DNA of 64,000 nucleotides from Streptomyces sp. NBC_01283 (GTDB lineage: Bacteria; Actinomycetota; Actinomycetes; Streptomycetales; Streptomycetaceae): positions 8,094,001 to 8,158,000 of the forward strand of contig NZ_CP108430.1 of assembly GCF_041435335.1 (NCBI RefSeq). Reading direction: 5' to 3'. Positions 43,440 to 52,907 of this stretch are shown in pieces. A program made the position numbers and the translations under genes. How positions within the stretch are numbered: position 1 is the first letter of the stretch; each line of letters opens with the position of its first letter. The notes beneath the pieces were generated by a model. That model saw nothing but the letters and a program-made list of their open reading frames with translations. It did not search any database and was not told where the DNA came from.

Positions 43440-46172
43440 ATGCCTCCGATCCCCCGCAGGTCCCTGTTCAAGGCCGCCGCCGTGGCCGGTGCCGCCGCAC
43501 AGTTCAGCTGGGTGCTCGGCCGCCGTGACGCCGAAGCGGCTCCCCGTGCGGCGGCGGACGACGGCCCCGTCGGCATCGGCTGGCTGGAGAAGGGCGGGCT
43601 CGGCGCCGCACCAGGGTCCACCTTCGGCGTCCCCTGGCCCAAGGGAGCCCACCCCGCCGGGCAGGAGTTCGCCCTCACCACCGCAGACGGCAAGGACGTC
43701 CCCGTACAGACCTGGACCACCGCCCACTGGCCCGACGGCTCGGTGAAGTGGACCGCACACGCGGTGGGACCCTATGCCGCGGGCACCGAGGAGTTCCGCC
43801 TCAGTGCGGGGAACCCCGCCGGCCCCGGCAAGGGCAAGAAGGTCGCTGTCACCGAGACCCGCAAAGCCGTCACCGTCGACACCGGCGTCGTCAAGGCCGT
43901 CATCGCCAAGGGCGGCGAGCGGCTCGTCGAGTCCGTCACCCGCGACGGCGTGAGGATCGCCGCCGACGGGAAGCTCGTGCTGCTCCGCCAGGGCGACCTC
44001 GACGACGGCGACCACGGCAACGCCAAGTGGGAACGGTTCGACGGTGAGATCAGCGGCGCGAAGGTCGAGCAGGACGGGCCGGTGCGCGCCGTGGTCCGCA
44101 TCGACGGCAAGCACCGCAAGGGAAGCCGCAGCTGGCTGCCCTTCAGCGTGCGCCTCTACTTCTACGCGGGCGCCGACTCCTTCCGCATGGTGCACACCAT
44201 CACCTACGACGGCGACGCGGAGAAGGACTTCATCCGCGGTCTCGGGGTCCGGTTCAGCGTGCCGATGCGCGACGCGGCGTACGACCGGCACATCCGTATC
44301 GCCGGCGAGGGCAAGGGATTCCTGACCGAGGCGGTCAAGGGCATCACCGGCCTTCGCCGCGACCCGGGCGCCGCGATCCGCACCGCCCAGGTCAAGGGCG
44401 AGAAGCTGCCGGACCCGGCTACCTGGGACCAGCGGGTCACCACCCGGCTGCAGTACATCCCCACCTGGGGGGACTACACCCTCGCCCAGCTCTCCGCCGA
44501 CGGCTTCACCCTGCGCAAGCGGACCAAGCCGGGGCACACCTGGATCACGGCAGGCGGCGGCGGCCGGGCGACCGGATTCGGGTACGTCGGCGGGGCCGGC
44601 GGCGGGTTCTCCTTCGGCCTTCGCGACTTCTGGGAGACGCATCCCGCACAGCTCGACATCCGGGGCGCCGCCGGTGACACGGCCGAGGTCACGCTCTGGC
44701 TCTGGTCGCCGGAGGCCCAGCCGATGGACCTGCGCACGTACCACGACGGCATGGGACAGGACACCTACCCCGAGCAGATCGAGGGCCTCAACATCACCTA
44801 CGAGGACTACGAACCGGGCTTCGGGACGCCGTACGGCATCGCCCGCACGAGCGAGCTGATGTTCTGGGCGAACGCCTCCACCCCGACCGCCGCCACCCTC
44901 GTCGACCAGGCCGCCGCCGTCCGCACCCCGCCCCAACTGGCAGCCGAACCCGCCCATGTGGTGCGGGCGGGCGTCTTCGGTGGTCTCTTCTCGCCCGTCG
45001 ACCGCTCCACGCCCGCCAGGGCGACGATCGAGGACCACCTCGACTTCCTCTTCGCCTACTACAAGGACCAGGCCGAACAGCGCCGCTGGTACGGCTTCTG
45101 GGACTACGGCGACATCATGCACACCTACGACGAGGACCGGCACCAGTGGCGGTACGACGTCGGCGGTTACGCCTGGGACAACTCCGAGCTCTCGCCCGAC
45201 CTGTGGCTGTGGTACGCCTATCTGCGCTCGGGCCGCGCCGACATCTTCCGCTTCGCCGAGGCCATGACCCGCCACACCGGCGAGGTCGACTCCTACCACC
45301 TCGGAAAATGGGCGGGCCTCGGCACCCGGCACGGCGTGCAGCACTTCGCGGACAGCGCCAAGCAGCAGCGGATCTCCACGGCCGTCTACCGCCGTCCCTA
45401 CTACTTCCTCACCGCCGACGAGCGCGTCGGCGACCTGATGCACGCCCTGGTCGACTCCGACGAGACCTTCCTCGTCCTCGACCCCTTGCGCAAGATCCGC
45501 ACCGAGCCGTACGAGCCCGACCGCAACGCCCTGTCCATCGGCTTCGGCACCGACTGGAGCGGCCTCGCCGCGGCCTGGCTCACCGAATGGGAGCGCGGCG
45601 GCCCCAAGGCGGCCAAGGCCGAGGCCCGCCTGCGCTCCACCATGGAGACCATCGCCGCCCAGCCCAACGGCTTCGTCCAGGGCAGCGGCCTGTACGACCT
45701 GGACACCGGAAAGTTCGCGGTGGCCGCCGAGCCCGCCGTGAACGTCTCCCACCTCTCCGCGATGTTCGGCCTGGTCGAGATGTGCGCCGAGCTCATCGGC
45801 CTCGTCGACCAGCCGAAGTTCGAGGAGGCGTGGCTGGACTACTGCCGCTACTTCAACGCCACCAAGGCGGAGCAGAAGGAGCGCTACGGCAAGGACTTCG
45901 GCAGCCTGCTGCTCTTCCAGGGGCACTCCCGCCAGGACGCCTACGCCGCCGCCCGGTCGAAGGACGAGAAGCTCGCGGCGCGCGCCTGGCGGAAGTTCCA
46001 CGACAGCGACGGCTACACCAGGACGATGAGCTGGGCGACGACGGACCTGGAGGGCCCGGCCGCACTGGAGCCCGGCTACGAGAACCGGCGGATCAACACC
46101 AACGAGACCGCGCTCTTCGGGCTCGCCGCCATCCAGAACCTCGCCCTGGTCGGCGACGAGCTGCCCGGCTAA
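43440..46172 (+). CDS. Secreted exo-rhamnogalacturonan lyase family protein (PcRGLX/YetA-like, PL26-type)
   Basis: A 910-residue exported protein with Tat signal IPRRSLFKAAAVAGAAAQF. The N-terminal domain opens VGIGWLEKGGLGAAPGSTFG and VPVQTWTTAHWPDGSVKWTA, features of the PcRGLX/YetA group; a middle beta domain and a helical toroid (about 530-890) follow. The Penicillium member releases unsaturated galacturonosyl-rhamnose from rhamnogalacturonan ends. The ATG at 43440 follows GGAAAGGA; the frame is open far upstream only by GC bias. A 101-base gap separates it from DUF624. Family assignment is from memory of these segments, so exact PL number is less certain. Its stop overlaps the convergent GH12 gene by four bases. 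Confidence 0.78.
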   Translation: MPPIPRRSLFKAAAVAGAAAQFSWVLGRRDAEAAPRAAADDGPVGIGWLEKGGLGAAPGSTFGVPWPKGAHPAGQEFALTTADGKDVPVQTWTTAHWPDGSVKWTAHAVGPYAAGTEEFRLSAGNPAGPGKGKKVAVTETRKAVTVDTGVVKAVIAKGGERLVESVTRDGVRIAADGKLVLLRQGDLDDGDHGNAKWERFDGEISGAKVEQDGPVRAVVRIDGKHRKGSRSWLPFSVRLYFYAGADSFRMVHTITYDGDAEKDFIRGLGVRFSVPMRDAAYDRHIRIAGEGKGFLTEAVKGITGLRRDPGAAIRTAQVKGEKLPDPATWDQRVTTRLQYIPTWGDYTLAQLSADGFTLRKRTKPGHTWITAGGGGRATGFGYVGGAGGGFSFGLRDFWETHPAQLDIRGAAGDTAEVTLWLWSPEAQPMDLRTYHDGMGQDTYPEQIEGLNITYEDYEPGFGTPYGIARTSELMFWANASTPTAATLVDQAAAVRTPPQLAAEPAHVVRAGVFGGLFSPVDRSTPARATIEDHLDFLFAYYKDQAEQRRWYGFWDYGDIMHTYDEDRHQWRYDVGGYAWDNSELSPDLWLWYAYLRSGRADIFRFAEAMTRHTGEVDSYHLGKWAGLGTRHGVQHFADSAKQQRISTAVYRRPYYFLTADERVGDLMHALVDSDETFLVLDPLRKIRTEPYEPDRNALSIGFGTDWSGLAAAWLTEWERGGPKAAKAEARLRSTMETIAAQPNGFVQGSGLYDLDTGKFAVAAEPAVNVSHLSAMFGLVEMCAELIGLVDQPKFEEAWLDYCRYFNATKAEQKERYGKDFGSLLLFQGHSRQDAYAAARSKDEKLAARAWRKFHDSDGYTRTMSWATTDLEGPAALEPGYENRRINTNETALFGLAAIQNLALVGDELPG

Positions 46173-46882
46173 CCGCCCGACACGGTCAGGGAGTTGGTGG
46201 TGAAGTCCAGGCCTCCGGCCGCGCCGCTGATCTCGTAGCCGAACTGCACGTCGCCGATGGTCTCGTTGCCCATCCAGCCCTTGGTGTTCTTGATCCACTT
46301 GAGGATCGGGAGGATGTCGACCGTCCCGGCCGAGGAGTCGGAGGTGCGCAGGAACGAGAAGACCTCGTTGGCGCCGTTGGTGCCCTTGTAGACCGCCCAG
46401 GTGTGGCCGCCGAGGCTGACGGTGCCCTGGGCGGTGCCGAGGGGACCGACGTTCCCGTTGTAGTTGACCCAGAGCATGATCTCGTAGTCGTGGTCGGTGT
46501 CCCAGATGTCGTACGAGGAGTTGTGGTCGCCCGCCGACGGCACCTTGACGTCGTATGAGCTCTTCAGCGAGGACAGCGAGTCGACCGGCTTGCCGATGAC
46601 CTTCGTGGAGTTGGGGTAGGACTTGATCCCGCTGGTGTCGGGGTGGTTGGCGTGCACGCTCCACTTCGTGCCGGAGTCCGCCGAGATGCACTGGCTGCCC
46701 GCTCCGGAGCCCCAGATGTTGTTGTAGAGGGTGTAGCCGTTCAGGGAGGTGTTGCCCCACTGGTCGCAGGAGCTCCAGACGGCGGCCTGCGCGGGGGCGG
46801 ATGCGAGGCCGAGCGCCGCGCCCGCCGCCAGGGCGGGGGCGAGCAGCAGGCGGGTCAGGGTGCGGCGGGGGTGTCGTGTCAT
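46169..46882 (-). CDS. Secreted GH12 endoglucanase/xyloglucanase
   Basis: A 237-residue exported beta-jelly-roll enzyme. A signal peptide ends at AQAA (about 34). Nucleophile E134 is in DYEIMLWVNY and acid/base E217 in FGYEISG. There is no CBM. GH12 enzymes cut cellulose, mixed-linkage glucan or xyloglucan; its place as last gene of the GH42-importer operon favours xyloglucan. The ATG at 46882 overlaps the GH42 stop by four bases. Confidence 0.93.
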   Translation of the reverse strand: MTRHPRRTLTRLLLAPALAAGAALGLASAPAQAAVWSSCDQWGNTSLNGYTLYNNIWGSGAGSQCISADSGTKWSVHANHPDTSGIKSYPNSTKVIGKPVDSLSSLKSSYDVKVPSAGDHNSSYDIWDTDHDYEIMLWVNYNGNVGPLGTAQGTVSLGGHTWAVYKGTNGANEVFSFLRTSDSSAGTVDILPILKWIKNTKGWMGNETIGDVQFGYEISGAAGGLDFTTNSLTVSGG

Positions 46883-48915
46883 GTGTCGTCTCCAGGGTGG
46901 GGGGAGGGGTGCCGCGGACCCGGGGTGGGCCCGCGGTCGTCGGTGGCGTGGCGCAGCACGGCCACACCGTGGCGGCCGAGGGTGATCGCACCCTCGACCG
47001 ATGTGCCGGTCAGCAGATCGAGGTGCCTGCCCGGTACGGGCACGGTCACCTGCTCGCGGCCGTGGTGCAGGAGGAACAGCAGAGCGCCGCGGCGTACGGC
47101 CTCCACTCCGCGGGGGAGGCCTGCGAGCGGAGGCCGTACGCCTGCTTCGGCGGCCACGCGCGCGAGGAGGTCGCGCAGGGCCCCGGGCTCGGGGAGCGTG
47201 GACAGGTACCAGGAGCGGTCGCGGCGCAGCAGCGCGGGCAGCCCGTCGAGCTCGCCGCCCCGGTAGGCGGCGACCGTCTCGGCACTGTCGTCGGCCTGCA
47301 GCTCCTCCGACCAGAGCGTGCCGGTGAACTCCCCGCAGTCCACGTGCTCCCCGGCCTCCAGCGGCCACCACTCGTGCACGGTGCGGATGCCGAACAGCGC
47401 GCGCAGCCGGGCATCCATGCCGCCGGGCCGCACCCGGTCGTCCGCGTCGGCCACTCCGGTGAGGAAACCGCAGACGAGGGTGCCCCCGTCGCGCACGTAC
47501 GACAGGAGGTTGTCGATCGCGGCGTCGGTGAGGAGGTAGAGGTGCGGGACGGCGACCATGCGGTACGGGGACAGGTCGTGCTCCGGGTGGGCGAAGTCGA
47601 CGGCGGTGTTCGCCTCCCACAGGGCGCGGTGCCAGGCGCCGAGCACCTCCGCGTGGTCGACCAGGGCGGAGGGCTGGCCCTCCTGCCCGCTCGCCCACCA
47701 GGAGTCCCAGTCGTGCAGGACGGCCACATCGGCCGTGACGCGGGTGCCCGTGATCTCGGGCCCCACCAGCGCCAGCTCGGCGCCCAGCTCCTTGACCTCC
47801 TGGAAGGTGCGGCCCTGTTCCCCCGCGTGGCTCAGCATCCCGGAGTGGAACTTCTCCGCGCCCTGCCGGGACTGGCGCCACTGGAAGTAGCAGACGGCGT
47901 CCGCGCCGCGCGCCACCGCCTGCCAGGACCAGAGGCGGTTCAGGCCGCGCGGCTTGGGGTGGTTCACGCCGCGCCAGTTGACCGGCCCCGCCGCCTGCTC
48001 CATCAGCATCCATGGGCCGCCGCGCGCCTGGGAACGCGTCATGTCCTGTACCAGGGCGCCCTGTTGGGCCCCGAGCGGATCCCTCGGGTCGGGGTAGAGG
48101 TCGACGGAGACGACGTCCTCCTGCGCGGCCCACATCCACGCGTCCTGCCCCGGCCACAGCGGCATGAAGTTGGTGGTGACCGGCACGTGCGGGCTGTGCG
48201 CCGTGACGATGTCCCGCTCGGCGCGGAAGCACTCCAGCAGGGCGTCGGAGGTGAAGCGCTTGAAGTCGAGTACCTGGGCGGGGTTCTTCAGATAGTGGGC
48301 GCGCCGGGGCGGCAGGATCTCCGTCCAGTTGTCGTAGCACTGCCCCCAGAAGGCGGTCCCCCAGGCCGAGTTGAGCGCGCCGATCGAGGGGTACTTCGCC
48401 CGGAGCCAGCGGCGGAACGCGACCGCGGCCTCGTCACCCCAGTCGTAGGTGCAGTACTCGTTGTTGATGTGCCACATCGTGAGCGCGGGGTGGTGCGCGT
48501 ACCGGGCCGCCAGATCCTCGGTGATGGCGGCGGCGAACCCGCGGTAGACGGCACTGGAGTGCGCGAAGTGCTGGCGCGAGCCCCACCACTCCACCTGCCC
48601 GTTCTCGTCCCGTGGCAGCGTCTCCGGGTGCAGTCGCCCCAGCCAGGGCGGGGGAGCGGAGGTCGGTGTGGCCAGGACGACACCGATGCCGTGCTCGTGC
48701 AGCAGATCAAGGAGCCGGTCCAGCCAGCCGAACTCCCGCTCTCCCGGGCGAGGTTCGAGCCGCGCCCAGGAGAAGACCCCGACGGTGACGGAGTTGACCG
48801 ATGCCTCGCGCATCAGGCGTACGTCGTCGAGCCAGACCTCCTCGGGCCACTGCTCGGGGTTGTAGTCGCCGCCGAACAGGATCCGGCCGCGGGTGGTGTC
48901 GTCGAGGGAAGGCAT
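46879..48915 (-). CDS. GH42 beta-galactosidase, intracellular
   Basis: A 678-residue enzyme of normal GH42 length: TIM barrel (1-390), a Rossmann-like trimer domain and a small C-terminal sandwich. Acid/base E153 is in WHINNEYC and nucleophile E306 in LMEQAAGP. No signal peptide. In the xyloglucan setting it would remove galactose from XLXG-type oligosaccharides before GH31 and GH3 act. It starts nine bases after the permease stop. Confidence 0.93.
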   Translation of the reverse strand: MPSLDDTTRGRILFGGDYNPEQWPEEVWLDDVRLMREASVNSVTVGVFSWARLEPRPGEREFGWLDRLLDLLHEHGIGVVLATPTSAPPPWLGRLHPETLPRDENGQVEWWGSRQHFAHSSAVYRGFAAAITEDLAARYAHHPALTMWHINNEYCTYDWGDEAAVAFRRWLRAKYPSIGALNSAWGTAFWGQCYDNWTEILPPRRAHYLKNPAQVLDFKRFTSDALLECFRAERDIVTAHSPHVPVTTNFMPLWPGQDAWMWAAQEDVVSVDLYPDPRDPLGAQQGALVQDMTRSQARGGPWMLMEQAAGPVNWRGVNHPKPRGLNRLWSWQAVARGADAVCYFQWRQSRQGAEKFHSGMLSHAGEQGRTFQEVKELGAELALVGPEITGTRVTADVAVLHDWDSWWASGQEGQPSALVDHAEVLGAWHRALWEANTAVDFAHPEHDLSPYRMVAVPHLYLLTDAAIDNLLSYVRDGGTLVCGFLTGVADADDRVRPGGMDARLRALFGIRTVHEWWPLEAGEHVDCGEFTGTLWSEELQADDSAETVAAYRGGELDGLPALLRRDRSWYLSTLPEPGALRDLLARVAAEAGVRPPLAGLPRGVEAVRRGALLFLLHHGREQVTVPVPGRHLDLLTGTSVEGAITLGRHGVAVLRHATDDRGPTPGPRHPSPHPGDDT

Positions 48916-48923
48916 CGGTGGGG

Positions 48924-49874
48924 TCAGCCCTTCACTGCGCCGGTGAGCATGCCCTGCTTGAAATGCCGCTGCACGAACGGCGAGAGGACGGCGACCGGCA
49001 GGAGCGCGAGGACCATCACGGCCATCTGGATGGCCAGCGGCGACAGATGCCCGGTGTTGATCGCCTGGGCCAGGCCCGTCGGCTTCTGCTGTTTGATCAC
49101 CAGCTGCTGCATGACGTTCTGCAGCGGCATCATGTCCGGATCGCTGAGGTAGATGGACGCGTTGAACCACGCGCTCCAGTAGCCCACCGCGTAGAAGAGG
49201 GTGATGACCGCGATCACCGCGCGGGAGAGGGGCATCACGATCCGCCACAGGATGCGCAGGTCGCCGGCCCCGTCGATGCGGGCGCTCTCGATCAGTTCCT
49301 GTGCCGTGCCCATGAAGAACGCCCGCAGGACGAGGATGTTGAAGACGTTCAGGGCGCTCGGCAGGATCAGCGACAGATAGGTGTCCGTGAGGCCGATGCC
49401 CTGCACCACCAGGTAGGTGGGGATGAGCCCGGCGCCGAAGAACATCGTGGCGACGATCACCAGCAGGATCGGGCGGTGCAGGACCGACCCGGGCCGCGAG
49501 AGACCGTATGCGCACAGGACGGACACCACCATGCTGAAGAGCGTGCCGACGACCGTGACGCCCACGCTGACCAGCGTGGCCCGCGACACCTGGCCGCCGC
49601 CGAGCAGCTCCTGGTAGTGGACGAAGGTGACGCCCCGGGGGATCACCACCAGGCCGCCCGTCTTGGTGATGGTGGCGACCGAGGAGAGGCTGGTGACGAC
49701 CACCACCCACACCGGAAAGACGACCGCCAGACAGACCAGGGTCAGGGCCACGCCCTTGGTCGCGAGTCCCGCCCGGGTCGGGGGCTCCTCCCACACCGGG
49801 CGCAGGCCGGTGCGGCTGCCCGGCCTGATGCCGAAGCTGAGCAGGCCCGGCGCTCGTGCGTCACTTGGCTTCAT
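48924..49874 (-). CDS. ABC permease of LplC/YtcP type, xyloglucan operon
   Basis: A 316-residue CUT1 permease with six helices and EAA loop ESARIDGAGDL. It overlaps the LplB-type gene by ATGA. This transporter subgroup usually carries longer oligosaccharides. Confidence 0.88.
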   Translation of the reverse strand: MKPSDARAPGLLSFGIRPGSRTGLRPVWEEPPTRAGLATKGVALTLVCLAVVFPVWVVVVTSLSSVATITKTGGLVVIPRGVTFVHYQELLGGGQVSRATLVSVGVTVVGTLFSMVVSVLCAYGLSRPGSVLHRPILLVIVATMFFGAGLIPTYLVVQGIGLTDTYLSLILPSALNVFNILVLRAFFMGTAQELIESARIDGAGDLRILWRIVMPLSRAVIAVITLFYAVGYWSAWFNASIYLSDPDMMPLQNVMQQLVIKQQKPTGLAQAINTGHLSPLAIQMAVMVLALLPVAVLSPFVQRHFKQGMLTGAVKG

Positions 49875-50896
49875 CGCTTGTACACCCCCTGCTCGCCCAT
49901 GAGGTGGGCGGCCTTGTTGGCGCCGAGCACCATCAGGAGGCCGAAGACGCCCTTGACGATGCCGATCGCGGCGCCGTAGCCGAAGTTGCCGTTGTCCAGG
50001 CCGGTGTTCCACACATAGGTGTCAAGGACCTCGGAGGCCGTGGGGCCCACGGCGGTCCGCTGGAGCAGGATCTGTTCGAAGCCGACCGTGAGTGCGTTGC
50101 CGACCTGGAGCACGAGGAGCAGAGCCACCACCGGACGCAGCGCGGGAAGCTGGATGTGCCACATGCGGCGCCAGCGGTTCGCGCCGTCCATCGCCGAGGC
50201 CTCGTACAGGTCCGGGCTGACGGCGGCGAGCGCGGCGAGGAAGACGATGACGCCCCAGCCCGCGTCCTTCCAGACCATCTCGAAGGTGACCAGGAACTTG
50301 AACAGGCCCGGGTCGGTCATCAGGTCGAAGCCCTCGTGCCCCTGGTCCCGCAGGACCTGCGCGACGAGCCCCGCCCCGCCGAACATCTGCTGGAAGACCG
50401 TGATGACGAGGACCCAGGAGAAGAAGTGCGGCAGATAGAGGATCGCCTGCGCGACCGCCCGCACCCGGGGACGCACGAAGCTGTTGATGAACAGCGCGAG
50501 CGCGATCGGCAGGGGGAAGAACAGCGTCAGCTGGATCGCGAAGATCGCGAACGTGTTCCTGACCGCCTGCCAGAACAGCCGGTCCTCGGCCATGTGCCGG
50601 AAGTGCTCGACGCCGATCCAGGGGCTCTGCGTCATCGCCTGGAACGCGTTGTCGGCGATGTAGGGGTCGTAGTCCTGGAAGGCGACGACGTTGCCGATCA
50701 GCGGCACGTAGTTGAAGACGAGGAGGAGCAGCAGTGCGGGCAGCACCATCAGGAGCAGGACGCGGTCGCGGCGAAGACGGTGCCGCAGCGGGACGCGGGC
50801 CGCGGCCTTCTTCGTACGGGGCGCGGGGGCGGCGGGTGCTGCGGGCGGTGCTGTCCGCGAGGCGGTGTCGCGCGCGTGAGTCGTGCTCTGGGCCAT
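49871..50896 (-). CDS. ABC permease of LplB type, xyloglucan operon
   Basis: A 341-residue CUT1 permease with EAA-type loop EASAMDGANRW. A 50-residue cytoplasmic Ala/Pro-rich tail precedes helix 1 (LLLMVLPALLLLLVFNYVPL). It begins one base after the binding-protein stop. Confidence 0.88.
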   Translation of the reverse strand: MAQSTTHARDTASRTAPPAAPAAPAPRTKKAAARVPLRHRLRRDRVLLLMVLPALLLLLVFNYVPLIGNVVAFQDYDPYIADNAFQAMTQSPWIGVEHFRHMAEDRLFWQAVRNTFAIFAIQLTLFFPLPIALALFINSFVRPRVRAVAQAILYLPHFFSWVLVITVFQQMFGGAGLVAQVLRDQGHEGFDLMTDPGLFKFLVTFEMVWKDAGWGVIVFLAALAAVSPDLYEASAMDGANRWRRMWHIQLPALRPVVALLLVLQVGNALTVGFEQILLQRTAVGPTASEVLDTYVWNTGLDNGNFGYGAAIGIVKGVFGLLMVLGANKAAHLMGEQGVYKR

Positions 50897-50897
50897 G

Positions 50898-52583
50898 TCA
50901 GGACGCCGAGTCGCCGGAAGCCCCGGTCTCGTCGAGCAGCTTCTTGTACCAGTCGCGCAGCTTGTCGCCGCCGCCCGACTTCCAGTCCGAAGCCGCCTGC
51001 TGCATGTCGCCGACCTTCTTGCGGCCGCGCACGATGTCCTTCTCCAGGTCCTCGAACTCGGCGTTCAGTTCGGTGTACCGGGTCGGCTCGATGATCATCA
51101 TGCCGTGGAAGAGCGGCTTCTTCGTGTGCGCTCCCTGGCGCTGCTGCCAGCCGACCATGCCCTCGGTGACGTCCGGCAGATCGGGGTAGGCGACGAAGGG
51201 CGCGGGCGATGCCAGGTACTCGTACGTCGAGAAGACCTCGTTGTTGCCCTTGCCGTTCTTGGTGAGGACGCCGTCCTTGAACGTGTGGTGGACACCCTCG
51301 ACGCCGTACATGCGAAGGCGTTGCTCCTTCGAACCGTAGGGAGCGGCCGTGTAGTTGGCGAGGGCGAGGATGTCGCGGACGGTCTTCTCGTCGGCCTTCT
51401 CGCTGATGAACGTCCAGATGTCGGCCGGCGGACGCGCGTACAGCGTGGGCGCGCCGCCGTCGGCGGCGAAGTAGTCGAAGGCCTCCATGCGGAACTTCTT
51501 GTTGTCCACGCGCTGCACGGCCGCCTTGCCGTACCAGTCGGAGAGGTCCTGGCAGTACATCCAGACCTTGCCCGCCGCGCACAGGTCGCCGATGTTGCCT
51601 GTTTCGGCCTTCGCGTCGGGGTGGACGAAGCCCGCCGAGTAGAGCTTGCGCGACCACTCCAGGGCTTCCAGATACTCGTCGGTCTCGTAGCGGTTGACGA
51701 GCTTGCCGTCGACGAGCTTCCAGTAGTACGGCTTCTCCGGCAGTACGCCGAAGATGTTCCAGGCCGCCCAGGTCATGTCGCCGCACGCCCACACCCTGCT
51801 CTTGGGGGCGTTGAGCTCCTTGCACAGGTCGTAGAACTCCTGCGCGCTCGTGGGCGCTTCGAGCCCCTCCTTCTCGAAGAGGTCGGTGCGGTGGAACGGC
51901 GCGATGTTCGGCGTGGTGGCGGAGGGCATCGGCAGGCCGCGCAGCTTGCCGCCGAAGATGGAGCGCTGCCAGGCGCCGCTCGGGATCGCCGCGAGGTTCG
52001 GGTACTCCTTGACCTTGTCGCCGCTCAAGTACGGGCCCAGGTCGGCGAACTTGTTGGCGATGGCGCTCGGTATCTTGCCGGTCAGCTCCCAGCCGGGCAC
52101 GACCACGGCGTCCGGCACACCGCTGGACGCGAGGACGGCGCCCAGCTTCTGGCCGTACGTGTCGCCCTGCTGGTTCTGCCACTTGACGCGGACACCGGCG
52201 GCCCTGTCCATCGCCATCCAGTAGGGATTGCCCTGCTTGGGGACGTTGCCCCAGATCGGCGCCATGACGGTGAACCCGCCGCCCTTGCCCAGCTTCTGGG
52301 GAACCGACACCTTCAGCTCTGACGCGGGCAGGGCCTTGGTGAAGCCTGCCGCCGAACCGTTCTTGGCGGGGATGTCCGGGCTCGCCAGGTCCGACGCGGC
52401 GTACGCCGGAAGCAGGTCCTTGAGCTGCTTCCCCGTCGTGGTGCCCTCGTTCTTCGACCCGCTGCCGCCGCAGGCCGCGAGCAGTGGCGCCCCGCCGGCC
52501 ACGGCGAGCGCGGCCAGGCCCGAGGAGGCGAGGAAAGATCTCCGGCTCGAACGGGAGCTGTCGGAGAGGGAGTTCGGCGTCAT
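50898..52583 (-). CDS. ABC importer binding lipoprotein, LplA/LipO type, xyloglucan operon
   Basis: A 561-residue, larger-than-average binding protein of the kind paired with LplB/LplC permeases. A Tat-like SSRRSFLASSGLAALAV precedes the lipobox LLAACGG. The ATG at 52583 is preferred; 19 extra upstream codons have no export features. Its promoter (TTGTGA at 52693-52688, 17 bases, TAACCT at 52670-52665, minus strand) is followed by a perfect LacI operator. It heads the operon that ends with GH42 and GH12, so galactosylated xyloglucan oligosaccharides are the likely cargo. Confidence 0.9.
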   Translation of the reverse strand: MTPNSLSDSSRSSRRSFLASSGLAALAVAGGAPLLAACGGSGSKNEGTTTGKQLKDLLPAYAASDLASPDIPAKNGSAAGFTKALPASELKVSVPQKLGKGGGFTVMAPIWGNVPKQGNPYWMAMDRAAGVRVKWQNQQGDTYGQKLGAVLASSGVPDAVVVPGWELTGKIPSAIANKFADLGPYLSGDKVKEYPNLAAIPSGAWQRSIFGGKLRGLPMPSATTPNIAPFHRTDLFEKEGLEAPTSAQEFYDLCKELNAPKSRVWACGDMTWAAWNIFGVLPEKPYYWKLVDGKLVNRYETDEYLEALEWSRKLYSAGFVHPDAKAETGNIGDLCAAGKVWMYCQDLSDWYGKAAVQRVDNKKFRMEAFDYFAADGGAPTLYARPPADIWTFISEKADEKTVRDILALANYTAAPYGSKEQRLRMYGVEGVHHTFKDGVLTKNGKGNNEVFSTYEYLASPAPFVAYPDLPDVTEGMVGWQQRQGAHTKKPLFHGMMIIEPTRYTELNAEFEDLEKDIVRGRKKVGDMQQAASDWKSGGGDKLRDWYKKLLDETGASGDSAS

Positions 52584-52640
52584 GGCGTCAACCCTTCGTG
52601 GCGCGTGCCCGGACACACGGCGGTCACCGCCGGTCGGCAT

Positions 52641-52654
52641 TCGAAGCGCTTCGA
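52641..52654. promoter_or_regulatory. LacI operator TCGAAGCGCTTCGA, importer side
   Basis: A perfect copy lying about 11 to 24 bases downstream of the minus-strand -10 box TAACCT, so it covers the first transcribed bases of the importer-GH42-GH12 operon. Confidence 0.78.
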
Positions 52655-52664
52655 TGTTGCTGCG

Positions 52665-52693
52665 AGGTTAAGTGAAGGCATGGGTCCTCACAA
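52665..52693 (-). promoter_or_regulatory. Promoter of importer-GH42-GH12 operon
   Basis: On the minus strand TTGTGA (52693-52688), a 17-base spacer and TAACCT (52670-52665). The expected start is near 52658, just ahead of the operator. Confidence 0.65.
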
Positions 52694-52781
52694 GACTCGG
52701 TTCTGAATTACTCGCGGCGGCCCGGAGGTTGCGCGAAAACGCCAACTTTGCCTGGATCGCGGGGACCTCGTGTTCCTCTCC

Positions 52782-52811
52782 TTGACATGACCCCTGAGTG
52801 GCACAGAGCAT
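52782..52811 (+). promoter_or_regulatory. Promoter of GH3-GH31 operon
   Basis: TTGACA (52782-52787) and GAGCAT (52806-52811) with an 18-base spacer. The -10 box is weak but the -35 is perfect. The operator begins at the last base of the -10. Confidence 0.5.
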
Positions 52812-52824
52812 CGAAGCGCTTCGA
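52811..52824. promoter_or_regulatory. LacI operator TCGAAGCGCTTCGA, GH3 side
   Basis: Perfect copy over the predicted start of the GH3-GH31 transcript, 157 bases from the importer-side copy. The pair could be bridged by one regulator tetramer. Confidence 0.78.
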
Positions 52825-52907
52825 AGAATGAGTCGCTCCTCCGCGCCCGCCGCACGCTGTTCGTCGCCCGTCGCCCGTCGCCCGCCGCTCGCCAAGGGGA
52901 TCCGCAC

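Larger units (their letters stand above)
52584..52907. other. Divergent xyloglucan control region
   Basis: A 324-base gap holding two promoters and two perfect LacI-type operators, listed separately. Between them, 52695-52780 has no motif I can support. Near the GH3 start, CGTCGCC is repeated three times (about 52862-52882) before the AAGGGGA ribosome site. Confidence 0.7.

Noticed and set aside
42798..46991. 1397-codon open frame on the minus strand
   Set aside because: It runs antisense to the PL26-like gene, and its product is a Gly/Val/Arg-rich string without domains. Third-position GC shows it is a shadow of the plus-strand gene.
52862..52882. CGTCGCC repeats as a possible CRISPR or origin element
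   Set aside because: Only three short copies without spacers; simple slippage repeat in a leader.
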